From the NCBI GenBank assembly GCA_028281495.1, contig JANQJU010000060.1:124001-188000 (forward strand): a stretch of DNA of 64,000 nucleotides, read 5' to 3'. Positions 37,603-46,288 of this stretch are shown here, piece by piece. Position 1 is the stretch's first letter, and the number at the start of each line of letters is the position of its first letter. Both the position numbers and the translations under genes were made by a program. The notes below the pieces were generated by a model that saw only the letters and a program-made list of their open reading frames with translations, had not been told where the DNA came from and made no database searches. The DNA comes from SAR324 cluster bacterium (GTDB lineage Bacteria; SAR324; NAC60-12).

Positions 37603-39056
37603 CTATTTCCCCTCCAGCCTAGAATCGATTTGTTTGAATATGTGAACGGTGTCTGCATCCGCCCGATAATCAGTTAATGGACCAAAACGATGTTGAGGCC
37701 ATTCAGGACGCTGGATCTGGTCCCAATACACATCCAAATAACCCATATATTGATATTGAATTTGACTTCCTGTTCCGGGGTAGGGTCTCGAAAACCGAGA
37801 GAGCAGTTGTTGTGTCAACATATGGTTGCCAAACGAGATGAACCACTTTGGAGAGTTCTCTTCGATAAATAAAGGAGCCTGCAACTCCTTCATTTTTTCG
37901 CGTGGCAAAATGGTGTAGTGGGTCAAAACGCAGCAAAATCTAAATCGGTCTCCCAGGTAAAACATAAGAGGGCAATTGAAGGAGTCGGGAATGGCATAAA
38001 CGGTATCTTCAGGATTGGCTTGCTCGTTGAGAAATTGAACAACCTTCCTTGTTGATGTTGGGAATTCGTTATGAATTTCCCTTAGATACTCGGGTAGCAA
38101 CCATCAGAATCCCCACCCCCAAGGATGCCAAGAACTTAGAACCCAAGTCATCCCATTGCTTGTAACAAACACTCCTAATATCAATATGGCTACCAGACGC
38201 CCAACAATGCGATGCGATTGGTGCACAGTCCACAGCACAACTGCGATCACTCCCATCAGAAAAGGCACTGATATGATAAAATATCTTACGTCGGAAAGGG
38301 CTGGTTGCCCGGTAGACTGAGGGGACAGCAAAGCCAACCATACAATATTCCCCACCCCAAGTAGGCCCCATTCCAAGCCAGTCTTGTAGAGCTTCTGATC
38401 ATGGTGACGACACCATCGGAATGCAATCAGCCCACCGATCAAGAAAGGCCAGGGAAAAAATGCGACATAGCTGAGATCTCTTAAATACCATCCCAGTAAA
38501 CGCCATTTTCGTAAGTACCAAGGCACATAGGAAGACACGTCAGGACGATTCCAGATTTCCATATAGATGGCGTAAGGCAGGGTGCACAGAAAAAAAATTC
38601 CTATGGCCATCGCCAATTTACACCAAGCCGCTTTGTCCAGATCCCTACGATGAAACCCTAGATGCACCCCAGCGTTAACAAAAACGACGCTGCTAACAAG
38701 TAGTGTGCATAAAATAACAAAGTGGCGCCCAATGCGAGGATCACTGCATAAACACCACCTCGCGTTTCTAAAAACCGACGATAACTAACAAAAACAATTA
38801 AGGCGCAAAACAACGCAAGTACGTAATATCGGCATTGCCGAATATTCAATAGATCGTCCCAAAAGGCGGTTTCGTCCAATTGACGAATCCCCATATAACT
38901 GGAAATCAATAGGATTAAAATCAACCCCAGTTCGATGCGGTTTGCAGTCGATTCGACATGCGTCGTAACCTCCATATTCGACATTCTGTAACTTATGAAA
39001 ACAGCAATACCCAATGGGCAAACAGCAAATAAGACAATGGGAAAATCCAATGACAC
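37603..39056 (-). pseudogene. Disrupted membrane glycosyltransferase-like gene (GT39/ArnT-like)
   Basis: Three consecutive minus-strand frames make one former polytopic protein. The first (39056-38658) has helices ending in a YAHYLLAASFLLTLG segment. A frameshift near 38660 leads into the second frame (LAMAIGIFFLCTLPYAIYME, then LSDVRYFIISVPF). An in-frame TGA at 38104-38106 then interrupts it, after which the same frame continues as LLPEYLREIHNEF, DTVYAIPDSF and so on. This order of helices and a soluble C-terminal segment recalls the GT39/ArnT-like mannosyltransferase class. The catalytic N-terminal part is mostly missing. With one frameshift, one stop and a lost N-terminus, it is decayed. 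Confidence 0.65.
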
Positions 39057-39147
39057 GGCCTCTCATAAAGCACAAGAATGAGACTTGACTCGTGCCGTTG
39101 TCTATTGAAAGACTCATATTATAAGCATTTAACAACTAAGCTGAGGA

Positions 39148-39165
39148 CTCACCAGGATTGGTGAG
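39148..39165. promoter_or_regulatory. Palindrome upstream of the CRP-like gene
   Basis: Perfect 7-bp arms (CTCACCA and TGGTGAG) flank GGAT, about 50 bp before the ATG of the cNMP-binding regulator. It could be an operator, perhaps for autoregulation, or a leader hairpin. It is not the classical TGTGA-N6-TCACA order. Confidence 0.35.
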
Positions 39166-39216
39166 GTCACTCAATTAAGCGAAAGTACAATTCGATCTAG
39201 CAGGAGGGTATTCTCA

Positions 39217-40089
39217 ATGTTTGATACGTCTAAATTTTCTGTCTGTGAGTATAAAAAGGGACAACGGATTTTTAACGAAGGAGACATGGGAACCTGCGCC
39301 TACTTGATCAAATACGGCAAGGTCAACATTTACAAAATCATTGATGGCCAAAAGATCATCTTTGTCACGTTGGGAAAGAATCAAATTTTTGGCGAAATGG
39401 CGGTGATTTCCGCGGAGCCTCGTTCCGCATCAGCCGAAGCATTCGAAGATTCAGAACTGATGGAAATCGATGAAAAACGCTTGGACGCCACCCTACGGCA
39501 AGGCAATGTGATTGTTAAAGCAATCACGCAACAATTGATTCAACGATTTCGTGAAAAAGATAAACTCGTTACCACTCGCACCAGCAACAATATTTTCCTA
39601 AGCATGTCGCATCTGATCCACCTCATGCATTCTTATCATCCGAATGAATTGGGGTATGGATTATTCTGCAAACGAGTGTTTGAAGTGCTTTCTGTTTCCC
39701 AATTGGAAGTCAACTCGATCCTAAAATGGCTGCGGAAACACGATTTGCTTGAAATTGAGGCTGGAAAGCGAAAACGATTGCGTATTCCCGAACCTGATTC
39801 TTTTCTTCGACGTGTTGAAGCGCTGGAAGAACAAAAGCCTTTCCCTTCCATGCGACAAGAGCAAGCCTATATCGATGTCTTGGAACTGGCAAAAATGACC
39901 AAAACCACTCCGTTTTTTATCCTTCAAAAAATCAAATCAGGACAAATACCAGTGGATATGCTGTTTTTTTCTCTTGAAAAAAGTAAGGATTGGATCGAGC
40001 GGTATGGTGCTCAGCTTGTTAAAAAGACCTCCCCGAAGGGGTCATCAACTTCCCCGAACCCCCCAGAAAAAGAGGAAAGCAATGCTTAA
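39217..40089 (+). CDS. CRP/FNR-type cyclic-nucleotide-binding regulator with C-terminal extension
   Basis: This 290-residue protein opens with a cyclic-nucleotide-binding domain (about 5-115). The phosphate-binding cassette is FGEMAVISAEPRSASA, with the conserved glutamate and arginine. A long helix and a winged helix-turn-helix follow (KRVFEVLSVSQLEVNSILKW). About 55 extra residues (IDVLELAKMTKTTPFFILQK ... SKDWIERYG) look like a second small helical, possibly excisionase-like, motif before a proline-rich tail. A strong GGAGGG precedes the ATG. The 3' end overlaps the TPS/CHAT gene start by 8 bp, so both are on one transcript. It may sense the nucleotide made by one of the two cyclases in the window. 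Confidence 0.85.
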   Translation: MFDTSKFSVCEYKKGQRIFNEGDMGTCAYLIKYGKVNIYKIIDGQKIIFVTLGKNQIFGEMAVISAEPRSASAEAFEDSELMEIDEKRLDATLRQGNVIVKAITQQLIQRFREKDKLVTTRTSNNIFLSMSHLIHLMHSYHPNELGYGLFCKRVFEVLSVSQLEVNSILKWLRKHDLLEIEAGKRKRLRIPEPDSFLRRVEALEEQKPFPSMRQEQAYIDVLELAKMTKTTPFFILQKIKSGQIPVDMLFFSLEKSKDWIERYGAQLVKKTSPKGSSTSPNPPEKEESNA

Positions 40090-43000
40090 CTCGTGGAAAC
40101 AGATTCTTCTATTCAGTGTTTGCTGGCTTTGGGCCACTTGGAGCGGTGCACAAATCATCACCGATGGAACTGTCGGCCCTCAACAAGAATTGACCGGACC
40201 GGACATTCGAATCGAAGCCGAACTCGGTTCGCAAAACGGAAACAACCTTTTTCACAGTTTCAGCGAATTCAATATTCTGGAAGGGGAAAGTGCCACATTC
40301 TTTGGCCCTCAAAATATCGAAAACGTTATTGGGAGGATCACAGGGGACAATTCCTCATTAATTAATGGCACTTTGCGCAACAACATCTTTGGAGCCAGTC
40401 TTTGGTTGATCAATCCCAACGGCATTTTATTTGGTGCAAATGCCCAATTGGATTTACAAGGCCAACTGCATATCAGTACCGCCGATTATCTACGAATGGC
40501 CGATGGCACCCAATTCGCTGCCTCTCCTCTTGAATCGGAAGTACTTTCTACAGAAGCCCCGGTTGCCTTTGGATTTCTTGATGACACTCCGGGGTCGATC
40601 ACCTTCGAGTTCAGCTCGATTGGAACCAAGCCCGGCGAAACCCTTTCAATTGTGGGTGGCAATATTGAATTCAATGGAGGAGCTAGTGTCAAAAATGAAC
40701 AAGGCCGCATCAACATTGTGGGTGTTTCTTCAGCTGGTGAAGTGGCACCAACGGAAACCGGGATCGAGCTTAGCGATGGGTTGGAAACCAAAGGAGACAT
40801 TACGATTAATGACGGCAACATCGACACGAGCGGAAGAGGGGGTGGGGAAATTTTCATTCGCGGCGGAGATATCATTGTTATCAATGGCGACATTGAATCA
40901 GAAACCACAGGAGATCGTGACGGGGGCACTGTTGACATTCGGGGTACTAGCCTCTTTATCTCTGAAGGCGGAAAAATCAGCACAAACACTTCGGGAGACA
41001 GCTCGGGCGGTAGTATTTTGATCGATGTTGCTGAATCCGTAACCGTAAATGGGGGTACCACTCCATCAGCCATCACCGCAGAGAGTAATGGCCCTGGGGG
41101 CGGGGGAAGCATTGACATCTTTGCAAAAAATTTGACGCTTTCCAACGGTGGCAACATCAACAACAACACCAATGACCGAGGGGATGGCGGTAAAGTCACA
41201 GTCGCAGTCGAGGAAACACTGACTCTTACTGGACCATCTGAACTAGGGAATTCCAGTGGAATCATTGTCAATACAAACTTAACTGGAATGGATGCAGGAA
41301 AAGCAGGCGAAATTGAAATCACAGCCAAAAACCTGATTATGACGGAAGGTGCCAAGATCGATACAATCACCTTCGGATCCGGGGATGGAGGTTCTATTAC
41401 AATCAATGTCGAGGAAACCTTACAGGTGTCCGGTGAAAACCCAAACGACAATTTTCCAACTACAATCAGTGCTCGCTCCGAAGGAGAAGGCGATGCTGGC
41501 ACCGTCTTTGTTGAAGCCAAAAATGTGATTATAGAGGATGGAGCTGAGATCAATAGCACGACCAGTTTCGGAGGGGCCGGGGGAGAGGTCACTGTAATTG
41601 TAAAAGAGACTCTACTGATTCAAGGGGAAGATACCAGCGGTACAGGCAGCAGTATCAATGTTGCGGCAGATGCAGCGGGGGGTGCTGGAAAAATAGACGT
41701 GGACGCAAAAAACCTTCAACTGGTCACTGGAGGCACTATCACTAGTTCCGCGACTGGAGCTGGAGACGGAGGCAGCATTGATGTCGTTGTGACTGAGACC
41801 ACACTCATTGAGGGCACCGCATCCGACGGAACCTCCAGTCAAATTGCTTCCAACTCTGGAGGTGCCGTTTTAGGAGGCCCCCCACAGATGCAAAATCAAG
41901 GAGGTCAGGGTGGTGGCATGCAGAACGATCAAGGCAACCCAGGAGACATGCCTATGGACGGTCAGGACGATCCAGGAGACATGCCTATGGACGGTCAGGG
42001 AACTCCGACCGATATGCCAGACGATGGCCAACCCACAGATCAAGGCACGCCTGGCGATACACCGACCGATGCACCAACCACTGATCCAGGAACCCCCTCT
42101 GACTCTCCAACCACCGATCCCAATACTCCCACGGAGACCCCAACCGAAACCCCCACCGAAACTCCAAACACTCCTACCGAAACCCCCACTACCCCCACCG
42201 AAACTCCAACCACCCCTACGGATGGTCAAACCCAAACACCTTCTGATGGAAGCACTCCTCCAGGAGACGGTTCCACTCCCCCGTCTGATGGCGCACCACC
42301 CCCTGGTGCTCCAACAGATGCAGGATCGCGATCAGAGCAAATCGCCTTTAATGCTGTGTCCCAAGATACCACTGACGACACTGAGACCGAGACCACTGAC
42401 TCCGAAACTGATTCCACTTTAGGAGTCGGCAATGCCGGAGAAATCTCCTTAACCACTAACAATCTGATCATGAAAAATGGTGGAAAAATTGTAACGGAGA
42501 GTCAAGGGACTGGAAAAGCAGGTCAAATTGCGATCACGGCGCAAAAAGCGGAGTTGCAAAGTGGCAGTTCTATTTCTTCAGCAAACTTTGCCGAAGAGTC
42601 AGGAGGTGAAGCTGGAACGATCACTCTTACCTCTGTGAAAAACTTTGAAATGGACGACAGCTTGATTACCACCGAATCGGTTTCTGCGGGTGGAGGCGGT
42701 ATCAATGTGACAACTGAAGGCCTCATGTTTTTGCAAGATAGCCAAGTTACAACCACAGTCCAAAGCGGAGAAGGAAACGCTGGAAGCGTGGATACTAAAG
42801 CCAACTTTGTTGTGATGGACAACAGTACGATTATCGCTAACGCGGTGGAAGGCAATGGAGGCAATATCACAATTGTTACCGAACAATTGATTCAGTCTGC
42901 CGATAGCCGGATTCAAGCATCCTCCAGTCTAGGGATTGACGGAAATATTCGGATCAGTTCGCCCGAGGTTGATATCAGTCAGGATTTGGTTTCTTTACCC

Positions 43001-45355
43001 AAAGCATTTCTCGATGCAAGCCGTCTAATCAAAGAACAATGCTCTGTGCAATCAGCTGCGGAATTGAGCAGCTTTGTCATCACAGGACGAGATGGACTCC
43101 CCAATGTTCCTAATGACCTTCAAGCCAATGCCATCGATAAGCAATTTGTTTCCGATGGAAAACAAGCCTTTCAAGAGGGTCGTTTTGAAGATGCTGCCAC
43201 AGCTTGGGAAGAAGCATTGCCCATTGCCGAAGCAGCCGGTGACGCTATTGCACAAATCGATCTGTTGGAGCACTTAGCTGTTTCCTATCAACATATCGGT
43301 TTACATAAACGAGCTGTAACCACTTTAGAAACGGCTTTGGATTTGGCCAAGTCCTCTGAGAGTAAAGACCGCGAAGTGATCATTCTCAGCCGACTTGGGG
43401 ATGTGTTGTTGGCTTCCGGAAAACTGCCAGAGGCGGAATCGATTTTGTTGCTCGGGCGCTCAAAAGGCCGACTTTTGGAACGCCCCGATCTTTTTGGAAG
43501 AGTCTTGAATCATGTTGGAAATGTCCGATTTGCCCAACGTGATTTTTCAGCCGCCTTATTCTCGTATCGGGAAAGCGAAACTCTGTTTCAAAAAACGTCT
43601 CAAAATCGATTGTTGGCTCGTGTTCAGGTGAACATCGCCCAAACCCAGTATCGACAAGGTCAATTCAATGAATCGCTGGAAACCCTCAGACGAGCCAGTG
43701 TTGTAATCGATTCGTTGCCGGAATCTTTCGACAAAACAATGGCCTTACTAGCCTCTGGTTTCATCGCGAGTCAACTCCACGGGGTGCCCGAAATCCAGGA
43801 CGACACCAAACAAGAATTGGCTGAACTCATTTTCAGCAGCTTGAACACCGCTCGTCAAATCGCTCAAAACTGGAATGACACTCGTACTTTATCCTATGCC
43901 TACGGCTATCTAGGTCAATTTTTCGAAAGCAGAAAACAATATTTGGAAGCATTGCAATTGACTCGGCAAGCGATCTTTTTTGCACAGCATCGGCATTCTC
44001 TAGACCTACAATATCTCTGGCAATGGCAGCTTGGTCGTTTGTTAAAAGCACGGGATCAAAGAGACAACGCCATAGAAGCCTATCGGAGATCAATCGAAAG
44101 TCTCCAAAATGTTCGGCATGAATTGACTGTGGGATACCGAGGCGCTCCGAATTCGTTCCGTGAGCAAGTGGGTCCAGTTTATTACGACCTTGCTGATCTT
44201 TTGTTGCAACGAGCGGAAGCTACTCAAGATTCTGATCAAAAAATTAGAGACTTGCTGGAAGCCAGAGAAACGGTGGAGCTGTTGAAAACTGCGGAATTGG
44301 AAGACTTTTTTAGAGACGAGTGTTTGGTGAATCTGGAAGCCAAACGGGTGGATTTGGATAACCTAACCGCAGGCACAGCCATATTGTACCCAATCCCCCT
44401 GCCCGACCGCCTTGTCTTATTAGTGACCCTCCCTGATGGTTTGAAACAGGTGAACGTTGACATCTCTGCAGAAAAGCTGGGCAAACAGGTAGATGATTTC
44501 CGTCGTTCATTGCAGGATGGTGCCACTCGTCGTTATAAACGACGAGGTAAAGCATTGTATAAATGGCTGATGGGTCCGATCGATTCCATCCTGAACGAGA
44601 GTAATATTGATACGTTGGTTGTCGTACCAGATGGGAAGCTTCGCACGATTCCGTTTACCGCCCTCCATGATGGAGAACGATTTGTTGTCGAAAAATATGC
44701 GGTGGTTACCACCCCTGGTCTGAATCTTACCGACCCTCAAGCGTTGCAACAAAAAGACTGGAACATCTTGCTGGTTGGCTTGTCCGATGGAGGGCCAGGA
44801 TTCACACCGCTACCCAACGTACCGGCAGAACTGGAAGCCATTCGAAGTTTACAAGGAGGCACTGTTTTATTGGATGAAACTTTTTCTGTGAATAGTTTGA
44901 CCGAGGAAATCAAAAACAACCCTTATTCCATTGTGCATATCGCAACTCACGGAAACTTTGATTCTAGACCCGACCAAACGTTTTTAGTCGCCCATGATAC
45001 GACCCTCAATATGGGACAACTCTCAGACTTGATCCGGTTTGGTCAATTTCGAGAAGACCCTATTGAATTGTTAACATTGAGTGCATGTCAAACCGCAGTG
45101 GGAGATGATCGAGCCGCACTGGGATTAGCGGGAGTTGCTGTGAAATCAGGAGCACGCAGTGCAGTCGCTTCTTTATGGTTGGTTGACGATTCAGCCACCT
45201 CCGAATTGATTTCACAATTTTACCGAAATCTACGGAATCCAGGTTTTTCGAAGGCGAAAGCCTTGCAACAAGCCCAGCAGCAGATTCTTCAACAAAATCA
45301 ATTCAGGCATCCACTATATTGGGCACCATTTTTATTGATTGGGAACTGGCTGTGA
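40082..45355 (+). CDS. Two-partner-secretion exoprotein with CHAT caspase-like domain
   Basis: About 1757 residues from ATG 40082, where GAGGA lies six bases upstream; the frame extends further back but only into the regulator gene. The order is: signal peptide (to about 22, WSGAQ); TPS secretion domain with NPNGILFG near residue 111; a right-handed beta-helix with many GGSI-type turns; a Pro/Thr/Asp-rich linker (about 600-750); more beta-helix; TPR repeats (about 1015-1350); and a C-terminal CHAT protease domain (about 1470-1757). The catalytic pair is intact: His1623 in HIATHGN and Cys1669 in LSACQTA. It should be exported by the TpsB protein encoded nearby. A TpsA shaft bearing a caspase-like protease is the notable feature; targets are unknown. 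Confidence 0.9.
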   Translation: MLNSWKQILLFSVCWLWATWSGAQIITDGTVGPQQELTGPDIRIEAELGSQNGNNLFHSFSEFNILEGESATFFGPQNIENVIGRITGDNSSLINGTLRNNIFGASLWLINPNGILFGANAQLDLQGQLHISTADYLRMADGTQFAASPLESEVLSTEAPVAFGFLDDTPGSITFEFSSIGTKPGETLSIVGGNIEFNGGASVKNEQGRINIVGVSSAGEVAPTETGIELSDGLETKGDITINDGNIDTSGRGGGEIFIRGGDIIVINGDIESETTGDRDGGTVDIRGTSLFISEGGKISTNTSGDSSGGSILIDVAESVTVNGGTTPSAITAESNGPGGGGSIDIFAKNLTLSNGGNINNNTNDRGDGGKVTVAVEETLTLTGPSELGNSSGIIVNTNLTGMDAGKAGEIEITAKNLIMTEGAKIDTITFGSGDGGSITINVEETLQVSGENPNDNFPTTISARSEGEGDAGTVFVEAKNVIIEDGAEINSTTSFGGAGGEVTVIVKETLLIQGEDTSGTGSSINVAADAAGGAGKIDVDAKNLQLVTGGTITSSATGAGDGGSIDVVVTETTLIEGTASDGTSSQIASNSGGAVLGGPPQMQNQGGQGGGMQNDQGNPGDMPMDGQDDPGDMPMDGQGTPTDMPDDGQPTDQGTPGDTPTDAPTTDPGTPSDSPTTDPNTPTETPTETPTETPNTPTETPTTPTETPTTPTDGQTQTPSDGSTPPGDGSTPPSDGAPPPGAPTDAGSRSEQIAFNAVSQDTTDDTETETTDSETDSTLGVGNAGEISLTTNNLIMKNGGKIVTESQGTGKAGQIAITAQKAELQSGSSISSANFAEESGGEAGTITLTSVKNFEMDDSLITTESVSAGGGGINVTTEGLMFLQDSQVTTTVQSGEGNAGSVDTKANFVVMDNSTIIANAVEGNGGNITIVTEQLIQSADSRIQASSSLGIDGNIRISSPEVDISQDLVSLPKAFLDASRLIKEQCSVQSAAELSSFVITGRDGLPNVPNDLQANAIDKQFVSDGKQAFQEGRFEDAATAWEEALPIAEAAGDAIAQIDLLEHLAVSYQHIGLHKRAVTTLETALDLAKSSESKDREVIILSRLGDVLLASGKLPEAESILLLGRSKGRLLERPDLFGRVLNHVGNVRFAQRDFSAALFSYRESETLFQKTSQNRLLARVQVNIAQTQYRQGQFNESLETLRRASVVIDSLPESFDKTMALLASGFIASQLHGVPEIQDDTKQELAELIFSSLNTARQIAQNWNDTRTLSYAYGYLGQFFESRKQYLEALQLTRQAIFFAQHRHSLDLQYLWQWQLGRLLKARDQRDNAIEAYRRSIESLQNVRHELTVGYRGAPNSFREQVGPVYYDLADLLLQRAEATQDSDQKIRDLLEARETVELLKTAELEDFFRDECLVNLEAKRVDLDNLTAGTAILYPIPLPDRLVLLVTLPDGLKQVNVDISAEKLGKQVDDFRRSLQDGATRRYKRRGKALYKWLMGPIDSILNESNIDTLVVVPDGKLRTIPFTALHDGERFVVEKYAVVTTPGLNLTDPQALQQKDWNILLVGLSDGGPGFTPLPNVPAELEAIRSLQGGTVLLDETFSVNSLTEEIKNNPYSIVHIATHGNFDSRPDQTFLVAHDTTLNMGQLSDLIRFGQFREDPIELLTLSACQTAVGDDRAALGLAGVAVKSGARSAVASLWLVDDSATSELISQFYRNLRNPGFSKAKALQQAQQQILQQNQFRHPLYWAPFLLIGNWL
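41939..42330 (+). repeat. Pro/Thr/Asp-rich low-complexity linker with internal repeats
   Basis: This part of the CHAT exoprotein gene encodes strings of PTETPTETPT and GDMPMDGQ type. A 28-bp stretch at 41939-41966 is repeated exactly 33 bp later (41972-41999). The linker parts two beta-helix sections. Confidence 0.85.
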
Positions 45356-45394
45356 AACGTGCTTGCTGGCGAGATTGGACCTATGAGGAGGGAA

Positions 45395-45418
45395 TGCAGC
45401 CTCTTTTAAAAGGCTGCA
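45395..45418. terminator. Bidirectional hairpin between convergent genes
   Basis: TGCAGCCT and AGGCTGCA arms form an 8-bp stem with an 8-base loop. It lies between the stops of the CHAT exoprotein gene and the DUF928 gene. No long T-run follows on either strand. Confidence 0.5.
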
Positions 45419-45433
45419 AGAGAGCATTGGTTT

Positions 45434-46288
45434 TCATTCAGAATCAGATCTCTGGCGAGACCCTCCGGTTTCTCTCCGGCTTGGCATTCCTTTTACCACC
45501 GGACGCATACGATCAAAACCGGCGACAGTCGGCAGGTTCACTTGCTCCAACAAATTGGCTCGTTGCCTTCTTAAGGACTTGTTTTGAGGAGAGGAATCGA
45601 TCAAGTGAGAAAGGGTTGCAATGGCATCAAACCAAAAACCTTGTTCAGCATAAACAAAATGTGGGGTATCGGCTTGAAGTTGCTCTGACAGATCTGAAGG
45701 AGCTTCAACCCGTTGTATTGCGCCATTGGCTACAATGTTTCCTGAATAATTATCAGGGTCGACAATCAAAGAAATGGTCCATTGATATTCAACATCGGGT
45801 TTGAGCTTCACTTCGTATTGTTTGAGAGATAGCGCATGAATGCCTGTTTTTCCTGAGAACGAATCAACCGTTTCATCTAACAACGGTTCATCCTCGTCCT
45901 CATTATCTAAAACATATCGTACTGGACCTTTCCATTCTCCAGAAATGAACCAATACAAATCCGGCTGGGCGCTAACCGTGTAGCCGGTTGATTCAGGAGA
46001 GAGCAGCGCAATAATCGGAAGAGTTGTTGAAACATCGCTACGAGATCCTCCACCTTCACGGCGAACCGGTTTTCCTTGAACCATGGGCCGAAAGCCCTTC
46101 ACGGATCGAGATCCCCCGCCTTCGCGACGAAGAGGCTGTCCTTTCACAAAAGGACGATAGCGAGGCATCTCCTTTTTAACCGCAGTGGAAGTATCAGCAG
46201 TTTGATCTTCTGCTGTTGCAACACCTGTCCCCAGGATCCACAACGAAATCGAAAGACTGGCCATTACTATGAATCTAAAAATAGGCAT
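45434..46288 (-). CDS. DUF928 family exported protein
   Basis: About 284 residues. Start ATG 46288 follows a perfect AGGAGG five bases upstream; the longer frame is rejected. A signal peptide ends near ATAED. The DUF928 body shows TLPIIALLSPESTGYTVSA, DLYWFISGEW, EYQWTISLIVDPDNYSG and a GFWFDAIATL helix. A basic motif of the form RPxVxGxPxRREGGGSR occurs twice near the N-terminus and once, changed, at the C-terminus. DUF928 genes often accompany TPS/CHAT genes in cyanobacteria, so this is probably a periplasmic partner of the neighbouring exoprotein. The function is unknown. Confidence 0.82.
   Translation of the reverse strand: MPIFRFIVMASLSISLWILGTGVATAEDQTADTSTAVKKEMPRYRPFVKGQPLRREGGGSRSVKGFRPMVQGKPVRREGGGSRSDVSTTLPIIALLSPESTGYTVSAQPDLYWFISGEWKGPVRYVLDNEDEDEPLLDETVDSFSGKTGIHALSLKQYEVKLKPDVEYQWTISLIVDPDNYSGNIVANGAIQRVEAPSDLSEQLQADTPHFVYAEQGFWFDAIATLSHLIDSSPQNKSLRRQRANLLEQVNLPTVAGFDRMRPVVKGMPSRRETGGSRQRSDSE

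Noticed and set aside
38104..38106. The in-frame TGA as a selenocysteine codon
   Set aside because: The same gene has a frameshift and a missing N-terminus, and no SECIS-like hairpin is evident; decay explains it better.
41870..42330. The Pro/Thr repeat region as a CRISPR or minisatellite array
   Set aside because: It is an in-frame protein linker with varied codons, not evenly spaced repeats with unique spacers.
45319..45804. A plus-strand frame of 161 codons after the CHAT gene
   Set aside because: It is antisense to the DUF928 coding region, which has an export signal, a perfect ribosome binding site and family motifs.
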